This document shows positions 1-14,000 of a stretch of DNA of 64,000 nt, one piece after another; positions within the stretch are counted from its first letter, which is position 1; each line of letters opens with the position of its first letter. The stretch is from Fulvia fulva. Taxonomy: Eukaryota; Ascomycota; Dothideomycetes; Mycosphaerellales; Mycosphaerellaceae. The translations under genes and the position numbers were made by a program. Where the stretch lies: the NCBI RefSeq assembly GCF_020509005.1, contig NC_063018.1, positions 4,030,001 through 4,094,000 of the forward strand, written 5' to 3'. Under the pieces are notes generated by a model. The model saw nothing but the letters and a program-made list of their open reading frames with translations. It did not search any database and had not been told where the DNA came from.

Positions 1-126
1 TTGTTTCTGCCTTCCTGCAGACCTCCTTCCACTCGTTACTCTCCTGCTCCTGGTCATTTCCTGCGATCGCTATCATCGTGTCACGCAATATAAAGAGTAT
101 ATATAGTAAGAGGGACAAGGATAGGG
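1..126. other. Left window edge, no gene seen
   Basis: Mixed-composition sequence that still has normal numbers of CA and TG dinucleotides at its start, so it is not strongly RIP-mutated. I see no coding potential or RNA gene. It leads into an LTR fragment. Confidence 0.4.
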
Positions 127-239
127 CTTTAGTACTAAATAGTATTCTACTATATACCTTCGTATACTATATTAGTCCTTCCTCCTTCCCTATTACGTGT
201 CCTAACTTCCGTATATATACATACTATACCTGTTTAACA
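127..239 (+). repeat. 3' end fragment of a Copia LTR
   Basis: This stretch matches the last part of the 408-bp LTR at 30841-31248 (shared core around CTTTAGTACTAAA and the tract ending TTTAACA). Here the terminal CA is unmutated, whereas both other copies end in TA. No matching internal region follows in the expected orientation, so it is a truncated or solo LTR remnant. Confidence 0.6.
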
Positions 240-599
240 GTCCCTAAATTATCCCTTAGAAAGAGAAAAGCTAACTATAATGTTAAGGGCTATTATCACG
301 AGGCTATAGTACAAGAGTGCAAGGGTATAGTATTAACAAAGTCGATAGCTAAAGAGAGAAGTAGGTTCTAAGGTCGAGGCCTATACTTAAGGGCCGAGTT
401 GTCACGGGTCGGTTTCGGGCCGAGGGTCACGTGATCTAAGGTCACGTGCCCCTTTGCTGATCCTTCACTTACGGAGCGGCCGTGACAGCTATAACATAAA
501 ACAGAAAGCCCTAAAATCTATAGTCCCTAAGCCCGAACTAACTACTAAAGTAGGAGAAGTAATAGATCTCTTAGAGAACCTTACTACTTTTTACTAAGC
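240..599. other. Degraded repeat DNA, no gene
   Basis: AT-shifted, TpA-rich sequence with no conserved domain in any frame. It contains two CACGTG hexamers (428-433, 443-448) embedded in GGTCACGTG contexts, which recur elsewhere in the RIPped islands. Confidence 0.35.
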
Positions 600-1320
600 T
601 TTCTTTATAGCTTTATAATTAGTAGACAGTTTAATACTATAGGATAGCGAATTCCTAGAAGAAGTTAAGGAAATGGCCTTTATAGCAACTATAGAAGCTA
701 TTATATATAAGTAAGAGATCCCGATTCTAAAATCCTATAAGGATGCTATAAATAATAAGAAATAGGGACATCTTTAGAAGGAAGTAATCTAAAAGGAACT
801 AGATACTCTATAGAGTAACAAGACCTAGGAGATTCTATTCTACTAAAAGGAGCAAATCTAGTTATATTAAGATAGGTCTTTGATATTAAGAGAAGCATTA
901 GTAGAGCTATTAAAAAGCTTAAGGCTAGACTAGTTATAATAGGCTTCTTATAGAAGTTTAGTATTGACTTTATAGAGACATTTACACCTATAGTAAGACA
1001 GGACCCTCTTAGGGTGTTTATAGCTATTATATATAAGAAGGATCTTCATCTTTACTAAGTAGATATAAATAATACATTTATAGAAAGTACCCTGTATAAA
1101 GACATCTTTATATTACTACTACTAGGAGTTAAGCTTCTACTAAACATAGTGTTCAAAATTCTTAAAAGCTTATATAGACTTAAGTAAGTAGCTAGAGATT
1201 AGAAGAAACTCTATATATTAAAGCTTAGAGAGATTGAATTTATATAGTTAGAAGTGGATCTATACCTACTTATCTATAAGAAGAGGGAGATCATAATCCT
1301 TATATATAGATAGATTTGTT
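600..1320 (+). pseudogene. Copia reverse transcriptase fragment, RIP-inactivated
   Basis: Plus-strand frames carry a Ty1/Copia RT: an SYKEAINNK-like motif near 740 and the hallmark FSIDFIETFTPIVR-type segment at about 958-1000 (family consensus GIDFxETFAPV). This is followed by the DxNxAFL region, degraded to VDINNTFIES. Many in-frame TAG and TAA codons replace Gln and Trp. Only the RT N-terminal half is present; the fragment stops where the minus-strand LINE begins. It is non-functional. Confidence 0.75.
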
Positions 1321-1344
1321 ATTCCTCTGTTCTAGGACCCTATT

Positions 1345-4195
1345 CGGCCTATATAGGTATATATCTATTGTTATGTACAAAGGGAAACCCGAATAGGTGA
1401 AAACCCTTCCCGCCCCCGACTACTCCTTGTCTAGATTAGCTTTCCCTCTGAACGTACGTAGTCTATGTCACTACCCCGTTAGCCCCCGCTCCTAGCCGGT
1501 CTCGTCGCGCTACGTCGTGTCCTCTCTTTCTATACTACTCCTACTAGGCGGTACTGTTTTAGCTAGCCCTTCTCTAGTATCTAGTTCGTAATAGGCCGTA
1601 GGTCCTTAACGTTATTAAGAAGTGCCCTAATCGTCCGGTTCCTCGCCTTTACTATCTACTCCCCCCTTCCTAGCGACTACCTCGGCTAGATAAGGAGTAC
1701 GTACCGTACGTTCTAGGAGTAATAGCCGTAGGGGTAGCTAGTATTCGTATATTCTAGAACCTTCCTCTATAATAGGTACCCCTAGAGGCCGATATATTCG
1801 CTTCGTAGTTAGGTTACTATACTACTCTATACCCTCGTAAGGCGGTAGTAGATAAGCTTCGGGGGATGCTTAACCGCGGATTTTGTAGCTAACTATTCCT
1901 TAGGTTGTCCCGCTAGCTAAGGGCGTCTACTATGCCCTATACCCTAGTTGTTCCACCTCTCTTTCTATAGTTGCTCTATAAACGATTCCTTACCTTCCTA
2001 TCGTATTACTAGCTATTCGTCCCTTACCCGGTAGTTCGGCTCGTTTCCGGGTCGAATGCCCTTATACGCTACTACTAATTCGCGGGCCCTTACGACTATA
2101 CTAGCGATAACCTTCTATACTAGGTACTATACCGACGTACCTAAGTAGGAGGTCCGTAGTCCCTAGATATATAGGTCGATTAGCGGTATAGCGGTCTCGT
2201 ACTTAAGTATCCTTATTAGTATCGACTTGTATACCCCGGTAACCTTCCTTAAGTATTAGTTTTAGATCTTTGTAAACGGCGTAACGAGTCCTTTAATAGG
2301 TAGGCCCTCTCGCCTAAGGACTATACCTAGCTACTATAGGTAAGGACTGGCCGTATAATAGCTATATATAGAAGTCGTAACTACCGAAAGTCCGCCCCCT
2401 ATATAGACGTAGTAAGCCTCTAGTATAATACTATATTCTGTTTAGCTTTCCGTAATATTACCTATACGTACTTCCTCTACCGTAGCGCCGGGTCTATTTA
2501 TAGTCCGAGGATCCTAAGCTAATTTGCCGGGTTAGTCGTATACCCCTATATCTAGATAGAAGCTTATATATTATAGAACCGTAGCCGGCGCGTAAAGTGT
2601 ATTAGATAGTACTTTTCTAGGGCAAACCGAGCCCCGTACCTCCTAGCCTAGTCCTTATAGATCTTATACTTCTCTTCTAGTAGCCTATAGTTCTCCTTAG
2701 TCGAGGAAGACTACGCTAGGATGTTCGTATCGTCTACGAAGCCGCTCGTAGCGGTGTTCTAGGATTCTAGGGTAGGGAGTAGCGTCGCTATAAAGAAGAG
2801 GAATAAGATAGGTACTAGCGTTAAGCCTTACGGGATTCTAGTATAGACTACTTGAAATAGGCTTTTATACTAACCGACTAGGATCGACGTACTACGGGTT
2901 TAGAGGTAGGACCGTACGAAGTTAATAAGCTACTTAGGGAGTCCTTTCGACCTTAGGATATAGAGTAACCGCGGGTATAATACGTAGTCGAAGGCTCCCG
3001 ATATGTCTAGACTAAGTAAGGATACTACCTTGTCCCTATTCTTATACTAGATAGCCTTTACCTAAGAGGTAATAAGCTCTATTACGGATAGCGTCGATCG
3101 CTATAGGCGCGTACCTATCTAGGTGTCCGGGAGTAGAGAGTATTCCTCTACCGCCTCGGAGAGTCTCGTTATAACTAGCTTCTTAAGCGCCTTTCTAAGA
3201 GTATTAAGGAGCGTAATTAGGCGGTACGACTTTACCTACGTATAGTCTTCCTTTTACGGCTTACGTAGGACTACTATCGTCGATTATTTAAATACTATTA
3301 GGTAGTATCCGGTCTGTAGGTAGGCGTTAAAGATCGCTACGACTACTAGGGCTAGATAATCTCTATACTTCTTTAGTAGCTTGTTTAGGATCCTATCCGG
3401 CCCCGGGGCTTTCTTTACCGGTAACTTCCTAAGTATAGCGGCAACTTCTCCCTCGGACACCTCCTATTAGACCGCGATACTAGGGGCTAGGGGAGTAGAG
3501 CTATTTATATTACTTAGATTAGCCTCGACTAGGAGCGGGAAGAACTTACTAGCTAGTAGACGCGCCTTAGCCTCGGGGTCGCTAACCGGGCTACTAGGCG
3601 ATTATAGCGCTAGGATAGAGAAGGAGGGGCCCTATATAGGGTCCTATCGGGCCCATTTCGCTAGCTTCTATATCCTCGCTAGCTTACCGGCGATTTCTTC
3701 TACTATAGCCCTCTAGCCGACTACTTTCTCCCTCCGTATTATAGCTTTCTTCTATAAGTATACCTCTCTATATACGTTCTAGGCCTCCTCGCTATAGCTA
3801 CTCGTCTATACCCGGCGGGCTCTCCTTACTTCTCTTACTACCGTAGTACACTTCGGCGTCTAGTATAGTTTAGACTATGTCGTTAGTTAGGTAAGCGGAA
3901 CGTAAAGTAAGGTTACTTTTCTTATTTCGTCTATAAACCCTTAGACTACCTCGTCTATCTCGTCTTTACTATTATATTACTACTACGCGATCTAGACTAG
4001 CCTCTCGGAGTTATCGAGGTACGCCTAAATATTAGCCTATATTAAATAGGTACGAGTTACGTAGTAGTAGAAGACGGCGGATTATACGAAAGACGAAGAA
4101 GGACCTAATAGGATAGTATATATCTATATATAGTATCGCCGGTATTAGTATAGGTTAATGCTAGGTGTCCGGATATTTACTAGCCTATAGGCTAG
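1345..4195 (-). mobile_element. Tad1-like LINE, RIP-degraded
   Basis: The minus strand encodes a non-LTR reverse transcriptase. Read from high to low coordinate it shows a KAPGPDRI motif (about 3400), an IPQG-LxPILFLFF segment (about 2830) and the catalytic F-V-D-D core, GFVDDTNILA, at about 2715-2745. These are typical of fungal Tad1-clade LINEs. In-frame TAGs sit at expected Trp/Gln positions, as in LA*SSS after the FVDD box. There is room for only a partial endonuclease upstream of the RT, so the copy is probably 5' truncated. Boundaries are approximate, taken from where the neighbouring Copia sequences stop. Confidence 0.75.
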
Positions 4196-7100
4196 CAAAC
4201 CCTAGTCACGTGATCTAGTCATATAACACACCTACACCTATATGCTTGTCCTACGGCCTATATGTTCTCAACACTCCTACTTAGGCTATATAGTCTCCTA
4301 CAGTCCCTTTACGTAAGCTAGAGCTGCCTTATAAAGTTTTAGAACTACTAGCTATTAAGGGGCTTTATTAACCTATTAGTAGCTATGTCCTTTATATAGT
4401 AGTAGTCTACTATAATCTTCTTCTACTACTAGAGATGTCTAATATAGTTATATATAACATTAATATGCTTTGACCTTTTATGTATATAGGCATCTTTAAT
4501 AAATGTTAAAGCGGCTTAGTTGTTACCTATAAGCTTGACTAGCCTTAGCTCGTTAATAGTACCCTTGCTTGCCCTTATACTCGGCTAGAAAGAGCTCTTT
4601 CCTACTAGTTCTAGGCACCCCATTTCCCTAAGGACAGTAGCAAGAAATTGTGACTGCTTTACGGCTACGTTTATAGCTATAAACTCAGCTTCTATTATTA
4701 ATGTTATAATAGACTTCTGCTTCCTACTTATCTAGGATATAGGTAATCTATAAAGGAACTATACGTATCCTAGAATTAAGACTCTATCCACTTTGTCTAT
4801 AGCGTAGTTAGAGTCCGAGTATCCCTAGAGATTGCCCCCTCCCTTTCTATATATAAGACCTAGGTCTAGGTACGACCGTAGGTATCGGGAGAGCTTCTTG
4901 AAAGCCTTTATATACTACTGCGAGGGATTAGTAACAAATGAGCTAATTCTTCTAAGGGGGAATGCTAAGTCTGGCCTTGTCATTATTATTGGCTATATCT
5001 AGGTACTATTATGGCTCTAGTAATCCTATTTGTTACACCTCTTATCTATAGGTACCGTAGGTACTAAATGCTCGTAGCTCTCTATAGGTAAGTAGGTTAG
5101 CGTAGCCTTCTCTCTAGCTATGTTCATCTTAGCTAAGTTAGCGTAGACATAGTGTCCTTAATCAAGCTTCAAAGTGCCTTAGGACCTGTCTCTTATAATC
5201 CTTATTCTAAGGATCTTCGTAGGTTCACTAAGATCTTTAATCTTAAACACTTTTCTAAGCTTAGCCTTAAACCACTGAACATCTGATAGCTTCGGAGCTA
5301 TAATAGGTATGTCATCTATATAGGTAAGGACTATAAGGTCTCTATCCGTATAGATAAGTAGGCATAGATCTACCTAGGACTAGGTAAATCTAATCTTCTC
5401 TAGCTTCGTAACATAGAGCTTGTTCTAGTCTCTAGCTGCTTACTTAAGCCTATAAAGGCTTCGTAGGACCTTAAACACTATGTTTAGAGGTGCTTTAACT
5501 CCTAGGGGTGGGATTATATAGATGTCTTTAAGAAGGCTACTTTAGGTAAGAGCATTATTCACATCCACTAGGTACATCTCGAGATCTCTCTTACATACTA
5601 CTGCTATAAATACTCGGAGAGTATTATGTCTAATAGTAGGTGTAAAGGTCTCTTCGAAGTCAACCCTATATTTCTATAAAAACCCTCTTATAACTAGTCT
5701 TGCCTTGAACTTCTTAATAGCTCTACTAATCATTCTTTTTATATTAAAGACCTACCTAGAAGTAATTAGATTCGTACCCTTTAGCGGTACAACTACTTCC
5801 TAGGTATTGTTACTTACTAAGGCAATAAGTTCGTTCTCGATTGCCTCTCTCTATATATGTCCCTATTCGGGGTCTCCTACGGCTACCTTATAGGACTTTA
5901 GGATCAGCACTTCCTACTAATAGGCTATAGCCTACCTAATAGTAGCAAATATATATTCTTCTACGTCGTTCAGAATCTCCTCTACCTAGCTTATTATAGG
6001 GTCTAGATAGAACATCTAGGCAATAAGAGCCTTATAGTGTTTAGCCTTATACTCTTTAGAGTTATTATCTCCGTCCCCCCTTGACCTCTTGTTGCCTACA
6101 ACCTAAGGTGGCGCTAGGTGTTCGGATGGGTCGAACTGAACGACATCTTCTTTTTCTTTCATTAGAGTACCCTGATCTCTAAACTTCTAGTATTCCCTAA
6201 TGTCCTTTAGGGGAGGGGGAAGTTGTATAAACAGCGGTTGCTATAGTGTTAATGACTTAGGTAGGTTCTGTATAGATCTACCGTTATCGGCCTTCGATAG
6301 TATTAAAACCGCCTTAATGTTTTCTCCTAGCCTTCGTAACGGTGTCTCTAATAATCCCCTATCGGAAAATTTCGCCCTAAAGGGCTTCCTCCTAATAGGA
6401 TTACGCTATAGCGCTCGACTCGGCTAGTTAGTAAAGGTGATACTAAGATCTATATCTCCCCCCTTCTTATTCTTTAACTAGTCGACGTGACTATACGCTT
6501 TTATTGCTTTTCTGTCGGGATCCTAGAACAGCTATTGTTTTATAGTGTTTTCTAAGTAGCCTATAAACACGGCTTCTTTTCCTCGGTTTATTAACTTGTC
6601 TCTCCTTAAGCCTTGAGGTTAGGCTCTTAGGTCTATATAGACTATAGCTTTGTATCTCTAGACGCGGAAATGGTCGACTGACGGTACTTAGCTAGTAAAG
6701 GCTTCTTCTAGTGAAAGAGCAATACTATTAATAATCGGACTATTAGGCAGTCTGTTTCTGATCATAGTCTATACTTATAAAGCTTCTAGCCAGAACTTAA
6801 CTAGTATGCTAGAGTCTTTAAGTATAGCCCGGACTATGTTCTTAGAGGCTTGAATTGACCTTTCTATAGGTCTATTTTAAAGAGAGTTATAGGTATCAGT
6901 TGTGTCTATCTAAGTACTAAACTCCTTCTCCTACTCTTTTAGTAAGGCGAGAATTTCCTTTATACTATCACTACGGATCGTAGATAGAAAGCACCTTGAC
7001 TACCGTTCTGCCTAGACCTTCTGATCCCGTAGGGCTGTAGGAGCGTTGCTCCTGGCCTTCAAAGGGATTACCCACTTCTTTCTAGAGAAGTTGTCTACAA

Positions 7101-8176
7101 TCTTAAGCCAATATTTGTATCCTAGCCTAGAGACTGCGCCCTGAAAAGGCCTATAGATGTCAATAGAGATAAGAGCCAGCCTCTCCCCTTTCCTCTCTAT
7201 TGTAGGTCCTTTAAACTTCCTTATGTTTATAAGGGAGTAGACCTTATAATTCTGGTGTTCAGAAGGAATAGGAATAGGATCTTTCTTATTAGTGACTCTA
7301 TATAGGTTTCTTAGTAGTCCCTTGCCAAGGTGTGCATATCTTCTATACTATAGCTCCTACTAATCTTCGGACTTAGTGTTAGCTATAGCGGTACCGTCAC
7401 GTTCTTAAGAGAGTATACTAGTATACTATAGCTTAAGAATTTCCGAGATCGAGTAGATAAACGGTACTCCTCCTCGAAGTTTAGTCTAGACAACGGGTTT
7501 ACTAGATAAGGATTTTAGGGTGAAACTAGGTGGTTAGATAGCAAACTATTAGCTAAACTAATTCTACGAAACAAGACTAACTCTAAGGCTAGGAACAAAC
7601 AGGACATTTTCTAAGACAATTTGCTTTCTAGAAAGACTACCTATTACTACACTTCCTATATATATAGCTTATAGATAGCCACCCCTAACCTTGATCCACT
7701 TCCTCTTTTGAAGAGGCTTTAGTGTCCTAAATCGTGAATCTTAGTCAGTTATATATAATGATGTATAAGAGTCAAGTAACTACTCGGACAAGGGGTACTT
7801 ACCTTTAGCTTCTATAGTAGAATAGGCAACCTTATTAACATCATTATCTTCTGATAGTATCTTAGGGTCTAATGCGTCTTCCTAGGTCGTATAGGCCCTT
7901 ATAGGCTTACTAGAGGAGGCCTTTAGCTTACGGCTCTCCTTTATCTATTTTATAAGGTCCGTTATCACCTTAAGGACATTACGAAGGTTTAGTAATAATG
8001 ACCTCCTACGAGGTAGTGACGGTTATCTCTTAGTAGGGTAGGTAACCCTAGCTAGTTTGTCCTTATTCCTAACAGCCTACTAAGCTATAGAAAGGTGTAG
8101 GCACTTGCTTATAAAATAGTTACTACCGTAGAGATAGTACGTAAGCTTGCCCTAGAAACCCTTCTTAGCAAACATA
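4196..8176 (-). mobile_element. Copia retrotransposon on the minus strand, RIP-degraded
   Basis: Read on the minus strand: a gag zinc-knuckle remnant (about 8060-8130, Cys and His partly turned to Tyr), integrase (about 6500-7400), RT with VDFEETFTPTIR (about 5620) and YIDDIPII (about 5310), then RNase H. The LTR start follows at 4273 (TGTTGAGAACATATAGG) after a polypurine stretch. Only a short LTR stub remains before the LINE. Stops are almost all TAG at Gln/Trp sites. The LTR start differs from that of the 27.3-31.2 kb Copia, so it is another family. Confidence 0.75.
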
Positions 8177-10725
8177 GCGTATATATAGCGGCGAAGTTAA
8201 GGGATCCTATACGTTATTAGTACGTAAGGATGGCGATAGAGGTGGGTTAATAACCCTCTAGAACGGTCTAATTAAGGTGTTGATCTACTAGCACTATCGT
8301 TTTGCGTACATTCGTAGATATACTAAATTTGGCGGCTAGCTTCTTAATATAGTCTTCTTAAGAGAGCTATAGTAAGCGCTTGTTTCTGTCGCTCTTAACC
8401 TTAATTCCTAGGAACTAGGAGAGATCACCGAGCTTATATATCTCGTACTTAGTAAGTAGCCGCTACTTAATATTAGTAGCATAGGCCTTATACTTACGGT
8501 AGTAGAGTATAACTAGGTCGTCAACGTAAAAAAAGAATATAACCTTGTTATTATAGTAGATATATTCGGAGTCCGATAGGGGTACTAGTCTAAGGGAGGC
8601 TAGCGTCTCGGTTAGGGAGTTATACTACAATAAAGGGGACTCCTTTAGACCGTAGAGGGCCTTAACTAGCTTAAGGGCGTGTCTATAGGATGGCCTATCG
8701 ATTCTAGGAGGTAGTTATAGATATATAGTATATAGTAGGTCCGAGTTTAGGAAGGCGTTAACAATATCGAATTGTTCGGCTTCTAGGTCGAAGCTCGCGG
8801 CTATAGTATAGTAGAGGCGAAACATACTTACTAGTAGTGTAGCGGCGTATATGTCTAAGTGTGTTCCTTATAAATCGCCTCTTACGTATAGCCTAGCCTT
8901 AAAGCTCTTTAGTATACCGTACTCGTCTAGTTTATATTTATATACCTACTTAAGCGGTAGTAGTAGCTAAAGTCCCTCCTCTTACTAAGTATCCTAATCC
9001 TTCTCTTCCTTTGTTACCTATCTAAATGTGCCTATTGCTAGGGCTTTAGTAAACTCCTTAGCTATAGCTTCGATCTACTATTAGGAGAAGCGGTGTTTTA
9101 TAGCGGCTCGGTAGTTAGAAGGTTCGGGCGGAAGGTCATCGCGGTATATAGAGGTAGTAGTATTAATACGCCTTAGAGGGCTGTTGCCTCTTCGTATAGG
9201 GCTTCGATCGCTCTTATCGCGATAGGCGCGTATTCTAGGTCGTATACCGGATATCTAGCCGATAATTATATTAGCGACTATAATCTAGTATAGTATATAG
9301 TAGAAGTAGGCCGTTCGTAGGCGCTTTCTATTCTCTATAACTACATAGTTAGACTCCTCTAGTGTATAGAGCTCTAGCTCTAGGGGGAAGAGTGGTGTAT
9401 TAGACGCGTTATATATTAACTCGTCTTCTAGTAGTATAAATATAAATAGATATAGCTCGCGATTAGGGTCCGTGTTGCCTATAATCTCCTTACGGTCTTC
9501 TACGGTAAGGGCATCTATTATCTACTACTATAGGGTGTCGTAGTAGTTAGTAGTGTTAGGTACTAACTACTATATATTGTCTTGAGTCACGTGATCTGTT
9601 ACGTACTCGATTTGCCGGTCTTTTTAGTTATATATTACTAACTCGCGGTATTACGGCTAGTATAGTTCTTGCCTAAGGAGCTTTTAGTAGGCGTCTCGAG
9701 GTTATTAGGTATACGGCTACTAAGCCTGTTCTTCTACCCCTCGGCCTATACTATGTCTTACTCGTAATAAGCAATATATAGGTCGTAGTATTGTTTAGGC
9801 TCTTTAGCCGATTCCGCTATTACGATATTCTCGATAGGGGTCGTATACCCTACTATTAGGCGTAATAGGTTATAGAACGTAGTCTTATCGAAGAGGACGT
9901 CCTTAACTCGTATAACCCTATCTTTTATAGGTCCTATATACGGTAGATATTAGTAGAGTCGTATCCTATAAGGTAGCCTATAAGCGCTCTCTCTTAGAGT
10001 TTCTCGCTCTTACTAGGCTAATCTAGTCTATAGATAAACACGTATATAAGGGAGCTATACACTACTATATAACCTACGTTCGGAATTCGTCCTATTACTA
10101 ATTCGAATAGGGTCTTCTAGCCCTTTGACTAGATAGGGGATCGCTAGAGGATATACACCGCTACTATAGTATATTCTAGCTAAAGCTTTTCCGGTAATCG
10201 TACGTAGATACGAATAGTTCTGCTTATAGTGATAATTAGAGCTCTAGCTCTTTCTACTAGGTCCTACGTAGGCGCGTATTCCGCGGTTATATACTATTTA
10301 ATCTTGTTGTTATTAATGACTAAGCGAAACACCTTCCTAATAGCGGGCTCGTTATCGCTATAGAAGCAGACGAATCTACGACTAATAAAGTTAATAAAGC
10401 TTAGTAGGCTATTAAAGTAAGCTAATACCGATTGCTAATCCCTGTTCTTAATAGTAAACTAGAAGTGTCTATAGGTATCTAGATCGTAGAAGTGGACGAG
10501 GTACCTATTACCGTTATAGGCGACAGTGAATTCTACTAAGTCTATAGCTATATAGCCGTATAGGGTCATTACCCTAATAGGCTAAGACCGATTGTGCACC
10601 TTATAAGCTTAGCTCGTTAATACTAGATTCGAGTAATATTACTCGTTCTTAGGAACGTCGATAGTAGGATTAGCGAGGATAAGAGTAGTAAGCGGCGCGT
10701 TACTAGCGGATAATAGAATAAGCTA
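8177..10725 (-). mobile_element. Copia integrase-RT fragment forming an inverted repeat
   Basis: Minus-strand Copia pol fragment covering the core integrase, RT and part of RNase H. From about 10640 down to 8177 it is the near-identical reverse complement of about 13085-15520 in the neighbouring plus-strand Copia. The few visible differences are G/A or C/T, as expected from RIP. Between 10646 and 10725 it departs abruptly from that copy, although translation (KNEYYSNLVLTS) still aligns with a related Copia. The left edge at 8177 is an equally abrupt junction with the gag of another Copia. Confidence 0.75.
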
Positions 10726-10730
10726 AGTAA
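10726..10730. repeat. Target site duplication AGTAA (left)
   Basis: AGTAA lies immediately before the 5' LTR and is repeated at 17539-17543 immediately after the 3' LTR, as expected for a 5-bp integrase duplication. Confidence 0.8.
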
Positions 10731-10937
10731 TGTCGCGATCCGAGCGTATATATAGGCAATATCCTATTATTAAAACTTAAGGCTACGTACGCTAAGAATT
10801 AGGTGACTAATTAGTCACCTATAGCCTCTTTAAGAGCAACACTTGTCTATTCTAGACAGACATATACAATACATAACCTGCTTTTGAAACACCCTATATA
10901 AGCCCGTATAATAACTTCCTACACTTCTAACGTAATA
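10731..10937 (+). repeat. 5' LTR of the complete Copia
   Basis: 207 bp, starts TGTCGCGATCC and ends TAATA (RIPped form of a CA end). It is collinear with 17332-17538 with a handful of transition differences. It contains the perfect 20-bp palindrome AGGTGACTAATTAGTCACCT and an ACCCTATATAAGC TATA-like promoter segment at about 10892-10905. Confidence 0.9.
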
Positions 10938-11039
10938 GTTATAAGCCCGATTAGCGCTTACTAATATTCGCTATAATAAGGAAGCCCTAAAGCAGAGTTT
11001 ATATCGTTATAGCACTACTACTATAACTAGTATAGTAGT

Positions 11040-14000
11040 ATCCCCTAGGCCTAGTGAACCCGCGTAGAACTTTTACTAGCCTATAACCCATTTTATAGTT
11101 ATAGCTACTACCGAGACGCCGGTAACTACCGGTGCCCTACCTTAGGGTACCGTAGTTCTAAAGAGCTATAACTAATAGGACAAGTTTGACCGTTAGCTAG
11201 AGCTCTACGTAGAGTCTTTAAATGTCTAGAAGTATATAGATCCTTACTAACTAAGTAACGAGCTAATAGAGCCTACTTACTTAACGTTTAAGGAAATCTA
11301 ATAAGCGTATATAGTAGGAGACGCTATATTAAGAGATCTTATTAAGCTACGACAAACAGACGTAGACCGAAGGTAGCGGATGTACGACATCTTTACTACT
11401 ACGCGATTAAAGCTTATTACCTACCTTATCCGTACGACGACAGAGCTAGGGTAAGAGCTAATATACGGCTAGAATACCCTTAGAGCGAAATACTAGGCTC
11501 TTAAGGATTAGTATAGTCTAGACGATATACTACGTAAGCGGCAGCTCACGCTTAAGCTATCTAGGCTTTAGAAGGCTAGCGTACGTAGAATCGATAACTA
11601 GTGCTTAGACTAGTTAGTTTTATAGACTAAGATACGTAAGTATAACTACGCCGAGTACGACGACCTTAGTAGACACTTCCTACTTACTATTTAGTAGAAG
11701 TAGGCTCTAGCCTACGGTACTTCTCTATATAACGAGTAGAAGCGTAACAAAATGTTACTATAAAAGCTTACTAAGCGTTACCTCGAATAGATACACGATA
11801 CCGTACTAGTAATAACTAACGGTCAATTAGTCTTCGTAACCTTCTCCGGAGAAACCTTAGTAGAAGTAGAGGATGAAACAGTACCTATAGGTACTAGTTA
11901 AAAGGAGGGTGACCGTAGTAGTAGCCGTAGTAATAACTATAGTAATAGCCGCGGTAATAAGGGTCGTAGTAGTAGCCGCGGCGATAAGAATAAAGACAAG
12001 GATAATAATAGGCTAAGCGGCTACTAGAACATCACCGGCGAGCCTAAGGACACCTGTTATAAGGGCCTGTTCTTATACGATATGATCAACCCCGATAAGC
12101 GCCTAGTAAAGGATTAGCGCTTAGAGTAGTAGAAGAAGTACTAGAAAAACTTTATTAACTACTACTTAAGCGACGACGGCGAGCGTCTACTTAGCGTATT
12201 GAATCGTAACAATCGTAAGGACTAGGAACGTAACAAGGCTATTACTAATACGAAGAAGGCATTACTAAGCGATAAGGGCTTTATTGGCCTTACTATTCTT
12301 TCTAGCTCAATTAGTAAGTTAAGCGTTAACTTTAGGGATTACTAGGTATATAATAACTGTTTAGACACTTATATGATCAATCATTATGACTAGGAGGGTA
12401 TAGAGTTCATTATAGAGCGCCTTACTACCTTACAAATCTAGGCTAGAACAACCACCTTTCCAATTATAGCGTTAGGGCGTATTTACATATCAATTAGGGG
12501 CCATTTATTTACCTTACTAGATGTGGCTTACTACCTAGGCTTTTATATAAACGTTATCTCTTATATACGTATAGAAAGAGCCGGACTCTAGTAGGACGGA
12601 CGTAGTAATTCAATGTGGCATAACGATACTACATTGATAGACCTATACCGCCCTACTAGTACAATCCCTTTCTTTAAGGTGGTCACACTACCTAAGTCTC
12701 CTATCATTTACTAATAGCCTCTAAAAGAGGGCCTAGTACTACCGAAGATCACTAAAAAGATACGTAACGCGCACTTTATTAGCACTATTAGCAGGGGTGT
12801 AAACATTGGCGATAAACCTACTAATAGCGTAGTATCTCTAACTACTTAAGAGGATAGTAACCGTACCGTTCTCGTAGTTATAAACAGTACTAGGGGCACT
12901 TAAGGTATAGCTACGTCTAGTAGGACTACTATTAAACACCGAAAGCTCTCTAGCCGCTAGTAGTATCAAATCTTTAGTTATATTAGCGCTGAACGTATTA
13001 AGTAGTTACCGCTTAGAGTTAAGGGAGTGATTATTAACGATAGTCTAAGCGTACCCCTTACTATATATTATAGAGCATATAGGCTTAGCAAAGCTTATAA
13101 GGTGCACAATCGGTCTTAGCCTATTAGGGTAATGACCCTATACGGCTATATAGCTATAGACTTAGTAGAATTCACTGTCGCCTATAACGGTAATAGGTAC
13201 CTCGTCCACTTCTACGATCTAGATACCTATAGACACTTCTAGTTTACTATTAAGAACAGGGATTAGCAATCGGTATTAGCTTACTTTAATAGCCTACTAA
13301 GCTTTATTAACTTTATTAGTCGTAGGTTCGTCTGCTTCTATAGCGATAACGAGCCCGCTATTAGGAAGGTGTTTTGCTTAGTCATTAATAACAACAAGAT
13401 TAAATAGTATATAACCGCGGAATACGCGCCTACGTAGGACCTAGTAGAAAGAGCTAGAGCTCTAATTATCACTATAAGCAGAACTATTCGTATCTACGTA
13501 CGATTACCGGAAAAGCTTTAGCTAGAATATACTATAGTAGCGGTGTATATCCTCTAGCGATCCCCTATCTAGTCAAAGGGCTAGAAGACCCTATTCGAAT
13601 TAGTAATAGGACGAATTCCGAACGTAGGTTATATAGTAGTGTATAGCTCCCTTATATACGTGTTTATCTATAGACTAGATTAGCCTAGTAAGAGCGAGAA
13701 ACTCTAAGAGAGAGCGCTTATAGGCTACCTTATAGGATACGACTCTACTAACATCTACCGCGTATAGGACCTATAAAAGATAGAGTTATACGAGTCAAGG
13801 ACGTCCTCTTCGATAAGACTACGTTCTATAACCTATTACGCCTAATAGTAGGGTATACGACCCCTATCGAGAATATCGTAATAGCGGAATCGGCTAAAGA
13901 GCCTAAACAATACTACGACCTATATATTGCTTATTACGAGTAAGACATAGTATAGGCCGAGGGGTAGAAGAACAGGCTTAGTAGCCGTATACCTAATAAC

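Noticed and set aside
6200..6427. 75-codon plus-strand ORF inside the minus-strand Copia
   Set aside because: Antisense to Copia pol and not conserved.
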